Below, piece by piece: positions 7,980-15,704 of a stretch of 20,457 nucleotides of DNA; positions within the stretch are counted from its first letter, which is position 1, and every line of letters begins with the position of its first letter. The notes below the pieces were generated by a model. That model had not been told where the DNA came from. It worked only from the letters and a program-made list of their open reading frames with translations, and did not search any database. The stretch comes from Bacillota bacterium (GTDB lineage: Bacteria > Bacillota > Clostridia > Oscillospirales > Acutalibacteraceae). The stretch is from positions 1 to 20,457 of the forward strand of contig JAEWBE010000066.1 in assembly GCA_023391275.1 (NCBI GenBank), read 5' to 3'. Position numbers and translations under genes: made by a program.

Positions 7980-7985
7980 TTTTTG

Positions 7986-8128
7986 CTATATGTAACGCGG
8001 AAGCTTTCTGAGTACCTCTGCACAGCCGTGATCTTTTACGAAAAACACTTATGCTTTTTACTTGAATTTCAGGCTTGCTGAATTTTTATTTGGTTTGATA
8101 AACCACGATTGACAAGGAGATTTATTAC
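7986..8128. other. Spacer upstream of the HAD gene
   Basis: No gene or consensus promoter recognised. It may contain the original operon spacer together with remains of the insertion. Confidence 0.35.
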
Positions 8129-8803
8129 ATGTTAAAAGCAGTAATATTTGATATGGACGGAGTCTTAATTGATAGTGAGCCAAACCATACCCGCGCTACT
8201 ATGATGGCGTTGGAGAAGTTTAATATTACATTCGATATAAAATACTATTCGAATTTCATTGGCACCCCTTCAAGCGTAATGTTTGAAAACATGGTAAAGG
8301 ATTTCAATTTAGACATCCCGTCAACAGCTATCTTAAAGGCAAAAAATGAATTTTTAGAAGAATTATTTGAAAAAGAAGGCTATATCCCGCTTAAAGGTGC
8401 AAAGGAATTGATTTCCGATCTCTACGAGCATGGAATTCTGCTGGCAGTCGCCTCTTCTTCTTCTTTGAAAGATATCCAAAAAGCCTTAAGAGCACTTGGG
8501 ATAGAGAGTTATTTTTCTAAACTTGTAAGCGGCGCCACTCTTTCAAATCCAAAACCCGCACCCGATATTTTCCTCCTTACAGCCGAAGAACTGGGGGTTT
8601 CCCCTTCTGAATGCCTTATTATTGAAGATTCAACAAACGGAGTTGTCGCAGCTAACCGGGCAGGTATACGATGTGTCGGTTATATCAATCCAAACTCCGG
8701 GAAGCAAAATCTCAGCAGCGCGTTTATTTTATCCGACAGCTTTCTCAACCTCTCTTACAGATTTATAGCAGATAAGTTTCAGAGTATTATCCACGAACCA
8801 TAA
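8129..8803 (+). CDS. HAD-superfamily hydrolase, beta-phosphoglucomutase/sugar-phosphatase-like
   Basis: A 224-aa haloacid dehalogenase protein, subfamily I with an alpha-helical cap (residues about 16-85). Motif I is FDMDGVLIDSE with nucleophile D8 and acid/base D10. Motif II is VASSSS near residue 108, the motif III lysine is in NPKPAPDIF, and motif IV is IIEDSTNGV. The layout is that of sugar-phosphate phosphatases and beta-phosphoglucomutases, and sequence alone does not separate them. CAAGGAG lies about 9 bases before the ATG. It probably acts with the upstream isomerase and shikimate-dehydrogenase-like protein on a phosphorylated sugar, but 526 bp with a dead insertion element now separates it from them and its promoter is unclear. 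Confidence 0.87.
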   Translation: MLKAVIFDMDGVLIDSEPNHTRATMMALEKFNITFDIKYYSNFIGTPSSVMFENMVKDFNLDIPSTAILKAKNEFLEELFEKEGYIPLKGAKELISDLYEHGILLAVASSSSLKDIQKALRALGIESYFSKLVSGATLSNPKPAPDIFLLTAEELGVSPSECLIIEDSTNGVVAANRAGIRCVGYINPNSGKQNLSSAFILSDSFLNLSYRFIADKFQSIIHEP

Positions 8804-8973
8804 TAATCCGACATGATCAGATACATAACAGATATTAATCACTGAGATGCTAATACCAAGCCTGCACGGCAGCCGGAACAGTATGGGCAGAAACCGCTGA
8901 ACCTGCAAAACGGATTTTGGGCAGCTTACCCGGCTGCTTTCGATCAATTGGGTTGGGTCTGAAAATGAATTTA
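8804..8973. other. Region between the HAD gene and the lacI-type promoter
   Basis: A plus-strand open frame continuous with the regulator begins inside this region, but it lies upstream of a promoter and a much better start for that gene. Some stretches look like old coding sequence. Nothing identifiable. Confidence 0.35.
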
Positions 8974-9002
8974 TTGACAAACTGTTTGAGAAGAAATACA
9001 AT
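8974..9002 (+). promoter_or_regulatory. Promoter of the LacI-family regulator
   Basis: TTGACA (8974-8979), a 17-base spacer, and TACAAT (8997-9002). Perfect -35 and one mismatch at -10. Transcription would start near 9009, giving a leader of about 125 bases. Confidence 0.65.
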
Positions 9003-9010
9003 GATAAAAA

Positions 9011-9022
9011 CGAAACGTTTCG
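9011..9022. promoter_or_regulatory. LacI-family operator palindrome over the transcription start
   Basis: CGAAACGTTTCG is a perfect 12-bp palindrome with the central CG typical of LacI/GalR-family operators. It begins 8 bases after the -10 box, so it covers the predicted +1. Autorepression by the downstream LacI-family protein is the natural reading. Confidence 0.65.
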
Positions 9023-9135
9023 AATCGCGGAATAAACGGGAACGCAAGCATTTTTATGGCATTGTATCCGTAAGCGGAACATTTCCCGGCGGCGGCAAAG
9101 TTCCTGCTTGGACTATTAATCAGGAGTTGGTAAGC

Positions 9136-10137
9136 ATGGCGGCAACCTATAAGGACATTCAGCGTATGACTGGACTGTCCCTCTCAACTATATCAAAATA
9201 TTTTAATGGTGGTAATATGCTTGACGCCAACCGCAAAGCGATTGACCGTGCGATTGTAAAATTAGATTTTCGCATGAACGAGTATGCGCGTGGCTTAAAA
9301 AGCAAGCGTTCCAAAACAATCGGCATACTCATTCCGGAATTGAACAGTACATTTCATACATCAATCATTGCCGATGTAGAAGATATTTTGCGTGCGCATG
9401 GTTACGGAATTATCGTATGTGACAGCCGTCTGAACAGGCAGATGGAAAGAGAAGCGCTTGAATTTCTGCTTGGGAAAATGGTTGACGGTATTATTACTAT
9501 CCCGTTTGATAAAAGCGGAGAATGTTTTAAACTGGCCGACGAACGCAATGTTCCCGTTGTCCTGATTGACCGGCTTGTGACTGACTACAAGGCAGACGCG
9601 GTTATTGTGGATAACAACAGCGCCGCAAAAATGGCGGTAGAGGAATTTGTGGAAAACGGCCACCGGCGCATTGCTATTTTATGCGGGCCGAGCGAGATTT
9701 TCACAATGAAAGCCAGAATGGATGGTTTTAAAAATGCGCTTATACAGCATCAGATTGATCTGGCCAAGGAATATCTGATCAGCGGGGAAATGACAATCAA
9801 CGGTGGGTATGAAGGAATGAAACGCTTGCTGCAGCTAAAAAATCTGCCAACCGCTCTGTTTTGCGCAAATTATGAAATTACACTCGGAGCAGTCATTGCA
9901 CTCAATGAATCCGGGGTCAGAATTCCGGACGATCTTTCCTTAATCGGCTTCGACAACTTGACGCTGGCACACGTTATTCGGCCGACCCTTACAATTGTTG
10001 TGCAGCCAATGCATGAAATTGCGGAAAATGCCGCCAATCTGATGCTTGACCGGCTAAAATCCGGGAAAACGGACGTCGCCAGAACAATGGAGTTGAGCGT
10101 TAGCATAGCGAGAGGACACTCGGTATGTAAATTATGA
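9136..10137 (+). CDS. LacI/GalR-family transcriptional regulator
   Basis: A 333-aa repressor-type regulator. It has an N-terminal helix-turn-helix (TYKDIQRMTGLSLSTISKYF), a hinge region ending at ARGLKSKRSKTIGILIP, and a periplasmic-binding-protein-like effector domain to the end (DGIITIPFD, VVLIDR, NGHRRIAILCGP, PDDLSLIGFDN). The frame stays open to 8917, but the ATG at 9136 is the right start: it begins directly before the DNA-binding domain, has AGGAG 9 bases upstream, gives normal family length, and follows the promoter and operator at 8974-9022. It ends the plus-strand sugar block and probably responds to an intermediate of the pathway encoded at 6065-8803. Confidence 0.92.
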   Translation: MAATYKDIQRMTGLSLSTISKYFNGGNMLDANRKAIDRAIVKLDFRMNEYARGLKSKRSKTIGILIPELNSTFHTSIIADVEDILRAHGYGIIVCDSRLNRQMEREALEFLLGKMVDGIITIPFDKSGECFKLADERNVPVVLIDRLVTDYKADAVIVDNNSAAKMAVEEFVENGHRRIAILCGPSEIFTMKARMDGFKNALIQHQIDLAKEYLISGEMTINGGYEGMKRLLQLKNLPTALFCANYEITLGAVIALNESGVRIPDDLSLIGFDNLTLAHVIRPTLTIVVQPMHEIAENAANLMLDRLKSGKTDVARTMELSVSIARGHSVCKL

Positions 10138-10251
10138 GTAACCATCATATAAATCAAGCATAAAACAGCCAGTGTTGCCGGGTTTGGCGATACCCACCCG
10201 AGCTTGTTCCGGATTGCCACAATCGGCTTCCTGAACAGGCTTTTTTATGCA

Positions 10252-10296
10252 AAAAACCAAAGAGCAGTTCCACCCTTCCGGGTAAAACTGCTCTTT
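10252..10296 (-). terminator. Intrinsic terminator of the ABC exporter operon
   Basis: On the minus strand, AAAGAGCAGTT (10296-10286) pairs perfectly with AACTGCTCTTT (10269-10259), with an inner ACCC/GGGT extension, followed by GGTTTTTTG. It lies 34 bp beyond the stop of the second exporter gene and separates it from the convergent lacI-type gene. Confidence 0.85.
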
Positions 10297-10329
10297 GATA
10301 TGGGTGCACTGTACCATATATCCCCGGCT

Positions 10330-12183
10330 TTAAGACAGCTCGAACTGCCCGGTGTACAGCTGGTAGTACCGGCCCTTCTGGGCAACCAGTTCATCATGGC
10401 TGCCGCGTTCCAGAATCGTGCCGTTTTCCAGCACAATGATGGCCTTCGCATTGCGCACCGTGGAAAGCCGATGTGCTATCACGAATACCGTCCGGTTTTC
10501 CATCAGGTGATCCATTCCGGTTTCAATCAGTTTTTCTGTGTGGGCATCCACAGAACTGGTTGCCTCATCCAAAATCAGCACCGGCGGGTCAGAAACCGCG
10601 GCCCGTGCAATCGCGAGGAGCTGCCTCTGACCCTGACTCAGGTTCGCTCCGTCGCCGGAAAGCATCGTATCGTAGCCATCGGGCAGGCGCTGGATGAAGG
10701 AATCCGCGTTTGCAAGCTTTGCCGCCCACATAACCTGATCCATGGTGGCATTCGGATTCCCGTATCGGATATTATCGGCAATGGTTCCGGTGAACAGATG
10801 GGTATCCTGCAGGACAACGGCAAGCGAATGACGTAAATCGTCCTTTTTAATGTCTCTGACATCAATGCCGTCATAGGTGATGTCCCCCGACGTGACATCA
10901 TAAAAGCGGTTGATCAGGTTTGCAATTGTCGTTTTTCCGGCCCCGGTGGAACCGACGAACGCAATTTTCTGACCTGGCTTCGCATAAAGATTAATTTTTT
11001 TCAATACGGGATGGCGGGGGTCGTAACCAAAAACCACGTCATGAAAACGAACGTCGCCCCGTAACGGTATCAGCTCCACAGTGCCGTCCGCATTTGGTCT
11101 GCGCCATGCCCATTCGCCTTTTTCACTCTCCTGCAGCCCATTGTCCGCGCCGACAGCGGTATGCACTAAAGTCACGGTTCCACTGTCTGTCTCCGGTACG
11201 CCCCCCATGATTTCGGAAATACGTTCCGCACCGGAAAGGGCGGCCATGATAAAATTCATTTGCTGGGAAAACTGGTTCACCGGCATTGCCGTCTGGCGAA
11301 CATAAACCAGATAAGACGCAAGGCTGCCCAAATCCATCCTGCCGGAGATAGCAAGAAACGCGCCAATGCAGGCGGAAACTGCATAGTTGAAATAAGAAAG
11401 ACTCGCTACCACGGGGATGAGGACGCCCGAGTAAGTCAGCGCCCCTGTGGCAGCTTCCTGAAGCTTCTGATTCCGTTCGGAAAATTCCGTGAAATCCCTG
11501 TCCTCATGGTTAAACACCTTGACGACCTTCTGCCCTTCCACCATTTCTTCGATAAACCCATTCAGGCTGCCCATGAATTTTTGCTGTCTGGAAAAATAAG
11601 CGTGACTTTTTTTGCTGCTGTACCGCAGAAAGCAAAACATCCCGAGGAAGGAAAGCAGCACAATGACGGACAGTTCAGGATTTAAAAGGATCAATACAAG
11701 GAATGTGCCGACAAGCGTAATAAAACTTTGAATCAGCACCGTAAAGCTGTTATTGAGGGCATCCGCGATCGTATCGATATCGTTGGTGAAACGGCTCATC
11801 AGCTCGCCGTGGGTTCTTGCGTCGAAAAAAGCAAGCGGGAGCGTCTGCACCTTGCGGAAGAGGTCATTCCGAATTTCCTGAACAATCTTCTGGGCGATTT
11901 TCACCATAAGCTGAGAATACCCGTATGAAGCTGCTACACCTGCAAGGTAGACGGCACCCATAAAAGCCAGCATCCGGACAAGGCCGGGTATGTTTCCGGG
12001 AAGGATATAATTATTGACGACCGGCTTGAGCAGATAAGTACCATATACGCTGGCTCCCGCACTGGCAATGGTAAGAAAGGAGATGAGCAGAAGAACGGCC
12101 GTATGTTTTTTCAGGTAACGCCATAAAAATTCCAGGGTCTTGCGAAGATCCTTTGGTTTTTCATGTCTTATTTGCCGTGGCAT
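10330..12183 (-). CDS. ABC exporter half-transporter, consensus-ATPase subunit
   Basis: A 617-aa fused permease/ATPase of the multidrug/lipid exporter type. Six membrane helices occupy about residues 25-320 (for example HTAVLLLISFLTIASAGASV). The ATPase domain follows from about residue 380: Walker A GSTGAGKTT, signature LSQGQRQL, Walker B with catalytic glutamate (LILDEATSSVD), and H-loop AHRL. All catalytic residues are intact. An unusual charged insert of about 45 residues (LQESEKGEWAWRRPNADG) sits between the two domains. Its start overlaps the stop of the upstream partner by one base (TAATG), indicating coupled translation. Together they should form a heterodimeric exporter of the BmrCD/LmrCD/TM287-288 kind, with this protein as the BmrD-like subunit. 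The substrate is not known; drug or peptide efflux is likely given the MarR regulator. Confidence 0.92.
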   Translation of the reverse strand: MPRQIRHEKPKDLRKTLEFLWRYLKKHTAVLLLISFLTIASAGASVYGTYLLKPVVNNYILPGNIPGLVRMLAFMGAVYLAGVAASYGYSQLMVKIAQKIVQEIRNDLFRKVQTLPLAFFDARTHGELMSRFTNDIDTIADALNNSFTVLIQSFITLVGTFLVLILLNPELSVIVLLSFLGMFCFLRYSSKKSHAYFSRQQKFMGSLNGFIEEMVEGQKVVKVFNHEDRDFTEFSERNQKLQEAATGALTYSGVLIPVVASLSYFNYAVSACIGAFLAISGRMDLGSLASYLVYVRQTAMPVNQFSQQMNFIMAALSGAERISEIMGGVPETDSGTVTLVHTAVGADNGLQESEKGEWAWRRPNADGTVELIPLRGDVRFHDVVFGYDPRHPVLKKINLYAKPGQKIAFVGSTGAGKTTIANLINRFYDVTSGDITYDGIDVRDIKKDDLRHSLAVVLQDTHLFTGTIADNIRYGNPNATMDQVMWAAKLANADSFIQRLPDGYDTMLSGDGANLSQGQRQLLAIARAAVSDPPVLILDEATSSVDAHTEKLIETGMDHLMENRTVFVIAHRLSTVRNAKAIIVLENGTILERGSHDELVAQKGRYYQLYTGQFELS

Positions 12184-13907
12184 TATGCTGTTGCCCCCTT
12201 TCTTTGAAATTCGTAAATATCCCGGTAGATGGGATTGTGCGCGAGCAGCTCTTCATGCGTACCAGCCTCGTTAATCTTTCCGTCCTTCAGCACCACAATC
12301 AAGTCTGCATGTTCAATGGAATTGATACGCTGCGTAATGAAGATTTTCGTTGTATCCTTCAGATTTTCCGCCAGGCGCCCGCGGATTTTCGCTTCAGTGG
12401 CGGTATCCACCGCACTGGTGGAGTCATCAAAAATCAGTACTTTGGGTCGTTTCAATAAGGCGCGCGCAATACAGAGCCTTTGCTTCTGCCCGCCGGAGAC
12501 GTTCACGCCGCCCTGCCCAAGATCGGTTTCGTAGCCGTCCGACAGGCGGGGCAGAAATTCATCCACACACGCGATATGACACGCCCAGTCCAGCTCTTCC
12601 TGTGTTGCGTTTTCGTTGCCCCATTTCAGATTTTCCCGGATTGTTCCGGAAAACAGGGTGTTTTTCTGAAGTACCATGCCCACTGCGTCGCGCAAATGGT
12701 CGACAGGATATTCCTTCACATTGTACCCGTCTATCTTCAGGCTTCCGGAAGTCACATCGTAAAGGCGGGGAATCAGCTGCACCAGCGAAGATTTTGCGGA
12801 GCCCGTCCCGCCGATAATACCCACCGTCTGACCGGCCCCGATATGCAGACAGATATCTGAAAGCACGTTTTCCTTTGCCGCCTCCTGATATTTAAAGCAT
12901 ACATGTTCAAAGTCAATTTGCCCGCGCTCCACCATTCTTTCCTGCGTTCCGCCGACAATTCCCTGCGGTTCGTCCATCACTTCAAAAATACGGCCGGCCG
13001 AGGTCATGGAGCGGCTGAGCATGAGGAATACGTTGGAAATCATCATCAGCGCGTTGAGAATTTGCAGAACATAGCTTAAAAAGCCGGTCAGCGTGCCGAC
13101 CTGCATGCCGCCGGCGTGGATAAAGTTGCCGCCGAACCACAGAATGCAGAGAATGGTGGCGTACATGACGAACTGAAAACAGGGCATATTCATCACGGCA
13201 TAATGAAAGGCCAGCTCAGAAGATTCCGGGAACGTCTCGTTAACGCCTTCGAACTTCTTTGATTCGCTTTCACCTTTCACATACGATTTTACCGTACGGA
13301 TTGCCGTCAGGTTTTCCTGCACAATGGAGTTCACCTGATCCAATGCTTTCTGCATTCTCCCATACATCGGGCGAAGCCTTTGCAGAATCAGGAAAAGGCA
13401 TATGGCCAGAACAGGGATGGCAATCAGGAATACGACCGCGAGTTCCGGGCTCATAACGACTGTCATTACCAGCGCCATTATCATCATCACCGGGCCGCGG
13501 ATCATCGGGCGGATTCCATTGCATACTGCATTCTGCAAAATGGTGATATCGCTCGTGAGACGGGTAATCAGAGACGGTGTGCTGAAATGATCCATATTAG
13601 AGAAGGAAAATCCCTGTACCTTGCGGTACTCCGCTTTCCTCAGCTCCGCTCCGAACCCCTGACCGGCTATTGCAGCCAAACGCGCATACAGCGCGCCCAA
13701 AAGCAGGGAAACCAGCGCGCAGGCCACCATAAGCAGGCTTTTTTGCAGGATATAACTTTTGTCTCGGTTCACAACCCCCACATCGATGATCTGCGCCATG
13801 ATGAGCGGGACGATAAGTTCAAACACGGATTCCATCGCAACGCAAAGGACGCTGCCAATCAGATGTTTCCGGTAATTATGAAAATAAATAAAAAAACGCT
13901 GAAACAA
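12183..13907 (-). CDS. ABC exporter half-transporter, degenerate-ATPase subunit
   Basis: A 574-aa fused permease/ATPase, with membrane helices in about residues 15-300 and the ATPase domain from about 340. The catalytic site is degenerate in the way known for BmrC/LmrC/TM287-type partners: Walker B reads LIFDDSTSAVD with aspartate in place of the catalytic glutamate, and the H-loop reads ITQRI with glutamine in place of histidine. The Walker A loop is GGTGSAKSS, with alanine for the last glycine. The signature is canonical (VSGGQKQRL). It starts at TTG (13907), supported by a strong GGAGGG six bases upstream, 30 bp behind marR. The adjoining 617-aa subunit supplies the catalytically competent half. 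Confidence 0.92.
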   Translation of the reverse strand: MFQRFFIYFHNYRKHLIGSVLCVAMESVFELIVPLIMAQIIDVGVVNRDKSYILQKSLLMVACALVSLLLGALYARLAAIAGQGFGAELRKAEYRKVQGFSFSNMDHFSTPSLITRLTSDITILQNAVCNGIRPMIRGPVMMIMALVMTVVMSPELAVVFLIAIPVLAICLFLILQRLRPMYGRMQKALDQVNSIVQENLTAIRTVKSYVKGESESKKFEGVNETFPESSELAFHYAVMNMPCFQFVMYATILCILWFGGNFIHAGGMQVGTLTGFLSYVLQILNALMMISNVFLMLSRSMTSAGRIFEVMDEPQGIVGGTQERMVERGQIDFEHVCFKYQEAAKENVLSDICLHIGAGQTVGIIGGTGSAKSSLVQLIPRLYDVTSGSLKIDGYNVKEYPVDHLRDAVGMVLQKNTLFSGTIRENLKWGNENATQEELDWACHIACVDEFLPRLSDGYETDLGQGGVNVSGGQKQRLCIARALLKRPKVLIFDDSTSAVDTATEAKIRGRLAENLKDTTKIFITQRINSIEHADLIVVLKDGKINEAGTHEELLAHNPIYRDIYEFQRKGATA

Positions 13908-13937
13908 ACCTCTCCCTCCAAACTCCGAAATTCGGCT

Positions 13938-14366
13938 TTATTCCAAAACCTTCTCAGTAAGATTTTGATACATGCGGCTGAGATAGTCGAGGAACTGCTC
14001 CTGTTCCTCACCTGTAAACCCTTTCAGGGAAATTTCTTCAATTTCCCTGCAGAGCAGCCGCCATTTCACATAGGCTTCCCTGCCCTTTTCCGTAATGGAA
14101 ACGGATTCCGCGCGCTTTCGCTCGGCAAGGGCAGAACGCTGAATCAGGCCCGCCTGTGCCATGTTGTTCAAAAGCTGCGACACGGTAGCCGGTTCAATAT
14201 CCAGTGCGGTCGCGATCTCCTTTTGCATGCAGTGGTTGTTTTTGGTGAGATACGTTAAAATTTTCGGCTGACCCGGCGAAAGGCCGATTCCTACCATGCC
14301 CGGCCGGATTTTGTTCTTTTGTGCGTGATAGGTCTTGGTCACGGCCATATGCAATTCAGCAGACAT
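13938..14366 (-). CDS. MarR-family transcriptional regulator
   Basis: A 142-aa winged-helix regulator. The central HTH reads MQKEIATALDIEPATVSQLL, followed by the wing (RSALAERKRAESVSITEKG) and a C-terminal dimerisation helix. The ATG at 14366 has AAGGAG 8 bases upstream. It is the first gene of the operon with the two exporter subunits (30 bp to the next). A perfect inverted repeat lies between its promoter and its start codon. Autorepression released by a toxic ligand or drug, inducing the exporter, is the expected behaviour of this arrangement. Confidence 0.92.
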   Translation of the reverse strand: MSAELHMAVTKTYHAQKNKIRPGMVGIGLSPGQPKILTYLTKNNHCMQKEIATALDIEPATVSQLLNNMAQAGLIQRSALAERKRAESVSITEKGREAYVKWRLLCREIEEISLKGFTGEEQEQFLDYLSRMYQNLTEKVLE

Positions 14367-14386
14367 AAAAACAGCTCCTTCTATAG

Positions 14387-14413
14387 TTAGGGTTCTAATA
14401 GTTAGAACCCTAA
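14387..14413. promoter_or_regulatory. MarR operator, perfect inverted repeat
   Basis: TTAGGGTTCTAA (14387-14398) and TTAGAACCCTAA (14402-14413) are exact reverse complements around a 3-base centre. The repeat lies 14 bp past the -10 box in the direction of marR transcription, close to +1. A second, shorter TTAG-N4-CTAA element (14417-14428) abuts the -10. Confidence 0.75.
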
Positions 14414-14427
14414 TACTTAGTATGCTA

Positions 14428-14456
14428 ATATTAGATCATATATCCATCACTGTCAA
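14428..14456 (-). promoter_or_regulatory. Promoter of the marR-ABC exporter operon
   Basis: On the minus strand TTGACA (14451-14456), a 17-base spacer and TAATAT (14428-14433). Perfect -35 and a near-consensus -10. Confidence 0.7.
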
Positions 14457-14504
14457 GTTTATTTAAAGAACAGAGGTAATATTTTCCGCTGGTTCGGGCC
14501 ACTT

Positions 14505-14551
14505 AAAAACGCCCGCAGGTCCGGCAATGATGCTCCGACCTTACGGGCGTT
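14505..14551 (-). terminator. Intrinsic terminator of the YeiH-family gene
   Basis: On the minus strand AACGCCCG (14551-14544) and CGGGCGTT (14515-14508) form the outer stem, with an inner AGGTC/GACCT pairing, followed by a run of T (14509-14505). It lies about 55 bp beyond the stop codon. Confidence 0.85.
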
Positions 14552-14606
14552 CGTTAATATAATCTATTAAATACTTTATTCTTTTTCAAAACAGCTTGCA
14601 TTTGCT

Positions 14607-15599
14607 TTAAACGTGAAGTATCAGGCGCTGTACAGCGATTGAAGTAACAGCGAGTACTGCCCAACAGATGAAACCAAGCAAGATTGGTTTTCCGCCGCTC
14701 TTCACAAGTTTGACCAGATTCGTATTCAGCCCGATCGCCGACATTGCCATAACAATTACAAATTTTCCGGTTTGTGATAAAAAGGCGCTCATTCCGGTCG
14801 GCAAGGCAATGAACGTATTGATTACCGATGCAACGACAAATCCGAGTACAAACCATGGGAAAATTTTTACGATGCTGTAGTTGCCCTTTTTACTTCCTGC
14901 TGCCTTTTTACTGGTATAAATTGCAAGAACAAGTGTGACGGGAACTATCATAAGCGTTCTTGTCAACTTTACGATAACGGCAAGATTACCCGCGGAATTA
15001 CTGTACGTGTAGCCGGCTGCAACAACTGAGGAGGTATCGTTTACAGCTGTGCCGGCCCATAAGCCAAAACTTTGATCACTCATGCCGAATACATGCCCAA
15101 GAAAGGGAAATAAAAAAGCGGCAATTACATTAAAAAGAAATATTGTTGAAATAGAATGGGCAACCTCTTCATCATCCGCGTGAATTACAGGAGCGGTTGC
15201 CGCAATCGCCGACCCTCCGCAAATGGCGGAACCTACACCGATCAAGGTTTTTGTATTTCCATCCAGATTTAAAAGTTTCCCCGCAATATAGGCCGTCAAA
15301 AATGCAGCCGTTAATGTAAAGGCCATTAAAACGAATGTTTGTTTTCCCACTTTAAAAACATTAAACAGATTCATGTCAAAACCTAATAGAATGATGGAAT
15401 ACTGCAGCAGTTTTTTTGAAGTATAGCTGATGCCGTCATTAAAGAGCTGCGGCCTGTTCCAGAATGCTAAAATCATACCGAACAGAATTCCTAATACCGG
15501 ACTGCCAACAACAGGAATCATCTTCCCAATCAGCCATGCAGGGATTGCAATAATCGCTGCAAGCGCAATGCCAGGCAGCTTGTTAATCAATATTTTCAT
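14607..15599 (-). CDS. YeiH-family putative sulfate exporter (UPF0324)
   Basis: A 330-aa integral membrane protein with about ten hydrophobic segments spread over its length. It has family blocks that I recognise from YeiH/PSE proteins: GSPVLGILFGMI near residue 32, the GVGSAICGGSAIAATAPVI loop near residue 121, and GLWAGTAVNDTSSVVAAG near residue 180. Members are annotated as putative sulfate exporters, but the transported compound is not firmly established. AGGAG lies 8 bases before the ATG. It is divergent from a LysR regulator 105 bp away, the same arrangement as yeiH-yeiE in enterobacteria, so it is probably activated by that regulator. Confidence 0.88.
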   Translation of the reverse strand: MKILINKLPGIALAAIIAIPAWLIGKMIPVVGSPVLGILFGMILAFWNRPQLFNDGISYTSKKLLQYSIILLGFDMNLFNVFKVGKQTFVLMAFTLTAAFLTAYIAGKLLNLDGNTKTLIGVGSAICGGSAIAATAPVIHADDEEVAHSISTIFLFNVIAAFLFPFLGHVFGMSDQSFGLWAGTAVNDTSSVVAAGYTYSNSAGNLAVIVKLTRTLMIVPVTLVLAIYTSKKAAGSKKGNYSIVKIFPWFVLGFVVASVINTFIALPTGMSAFLSQTGKFVIVMAMSAIGLNTNLVKLVKSGGKPILLGFICWAVLAVTSIAVQRLILHV

Positions 15600-15632
15600 A
15601 ATATCTTCTCCTTTTGCTGTCTATCATACGCC

Positions 15633-15692
15633 TTGACAATCAATTAGTAAAATATTATTATCTAATAGACATGATTAGAAAATGCTTATAAT
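15633..15692. promoter_or_regulatory. Divergent yeiH/lysR control region with a LysR box
   Basis: CTAAT (15662-15666) and ATTAG (15674-15678) form an inverted repeat with a 7-base centre, which also fits the T-N11-A pattern of LysR-family sites. On the plus strand TTGACA (15633-15638), 17 bases and TATTAT (15656-15661) form one possible lysR promoter. A TATAAT at 15687-15692, just before the lysR start, is another candidate -10. Confidence 0.5.
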
Positions 15693-15704
15693 ATAGGTAG
15701 AACT

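Larger units (their letters stand above)
7620..7985 (-). mobile_element. Decayed IS200/IS605-family insertion sequence
   Basis: The minus strand holds a leader hairpin, a ribosome site and the start of an IS200-type transposase, followed by frameshifted and unrecognisable sequence. The element ends are uncertain; the right side is limited by the leader hairpin (7919-7979) and the left by the end of the isomerase gene. It appears to have split the isomerase and HAD genes, which otherwise would form one operon. Confidence 0.55.

Noticed and set aside
8917..9135. N-terminal extension of the LacI-family regulator
   Set aside because: The frame is open, but it contains the promoter and operator, and the ATG at 9136 has a ribosome site and gives normal family length.
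10220..10256. A plus-strand terminator for the lacI-type gene before the T-run at about 10241
   Set aside because: The only adjacent stem (CCTG-AA-CAGG) has too small a loop; pairing of longer segments is poor.
10204..10836. A 210-codon plus-strand open frame
   Set aside because: It runs antisense through the exporter terminator and ATPase domain; no ribosome site or family.
13380..14258. A 292-codon plus-strand open frame
   Set aside because: Antisense to the exporter subunit and marR; composition is His/Arg-rich as expected for a shadow frame.
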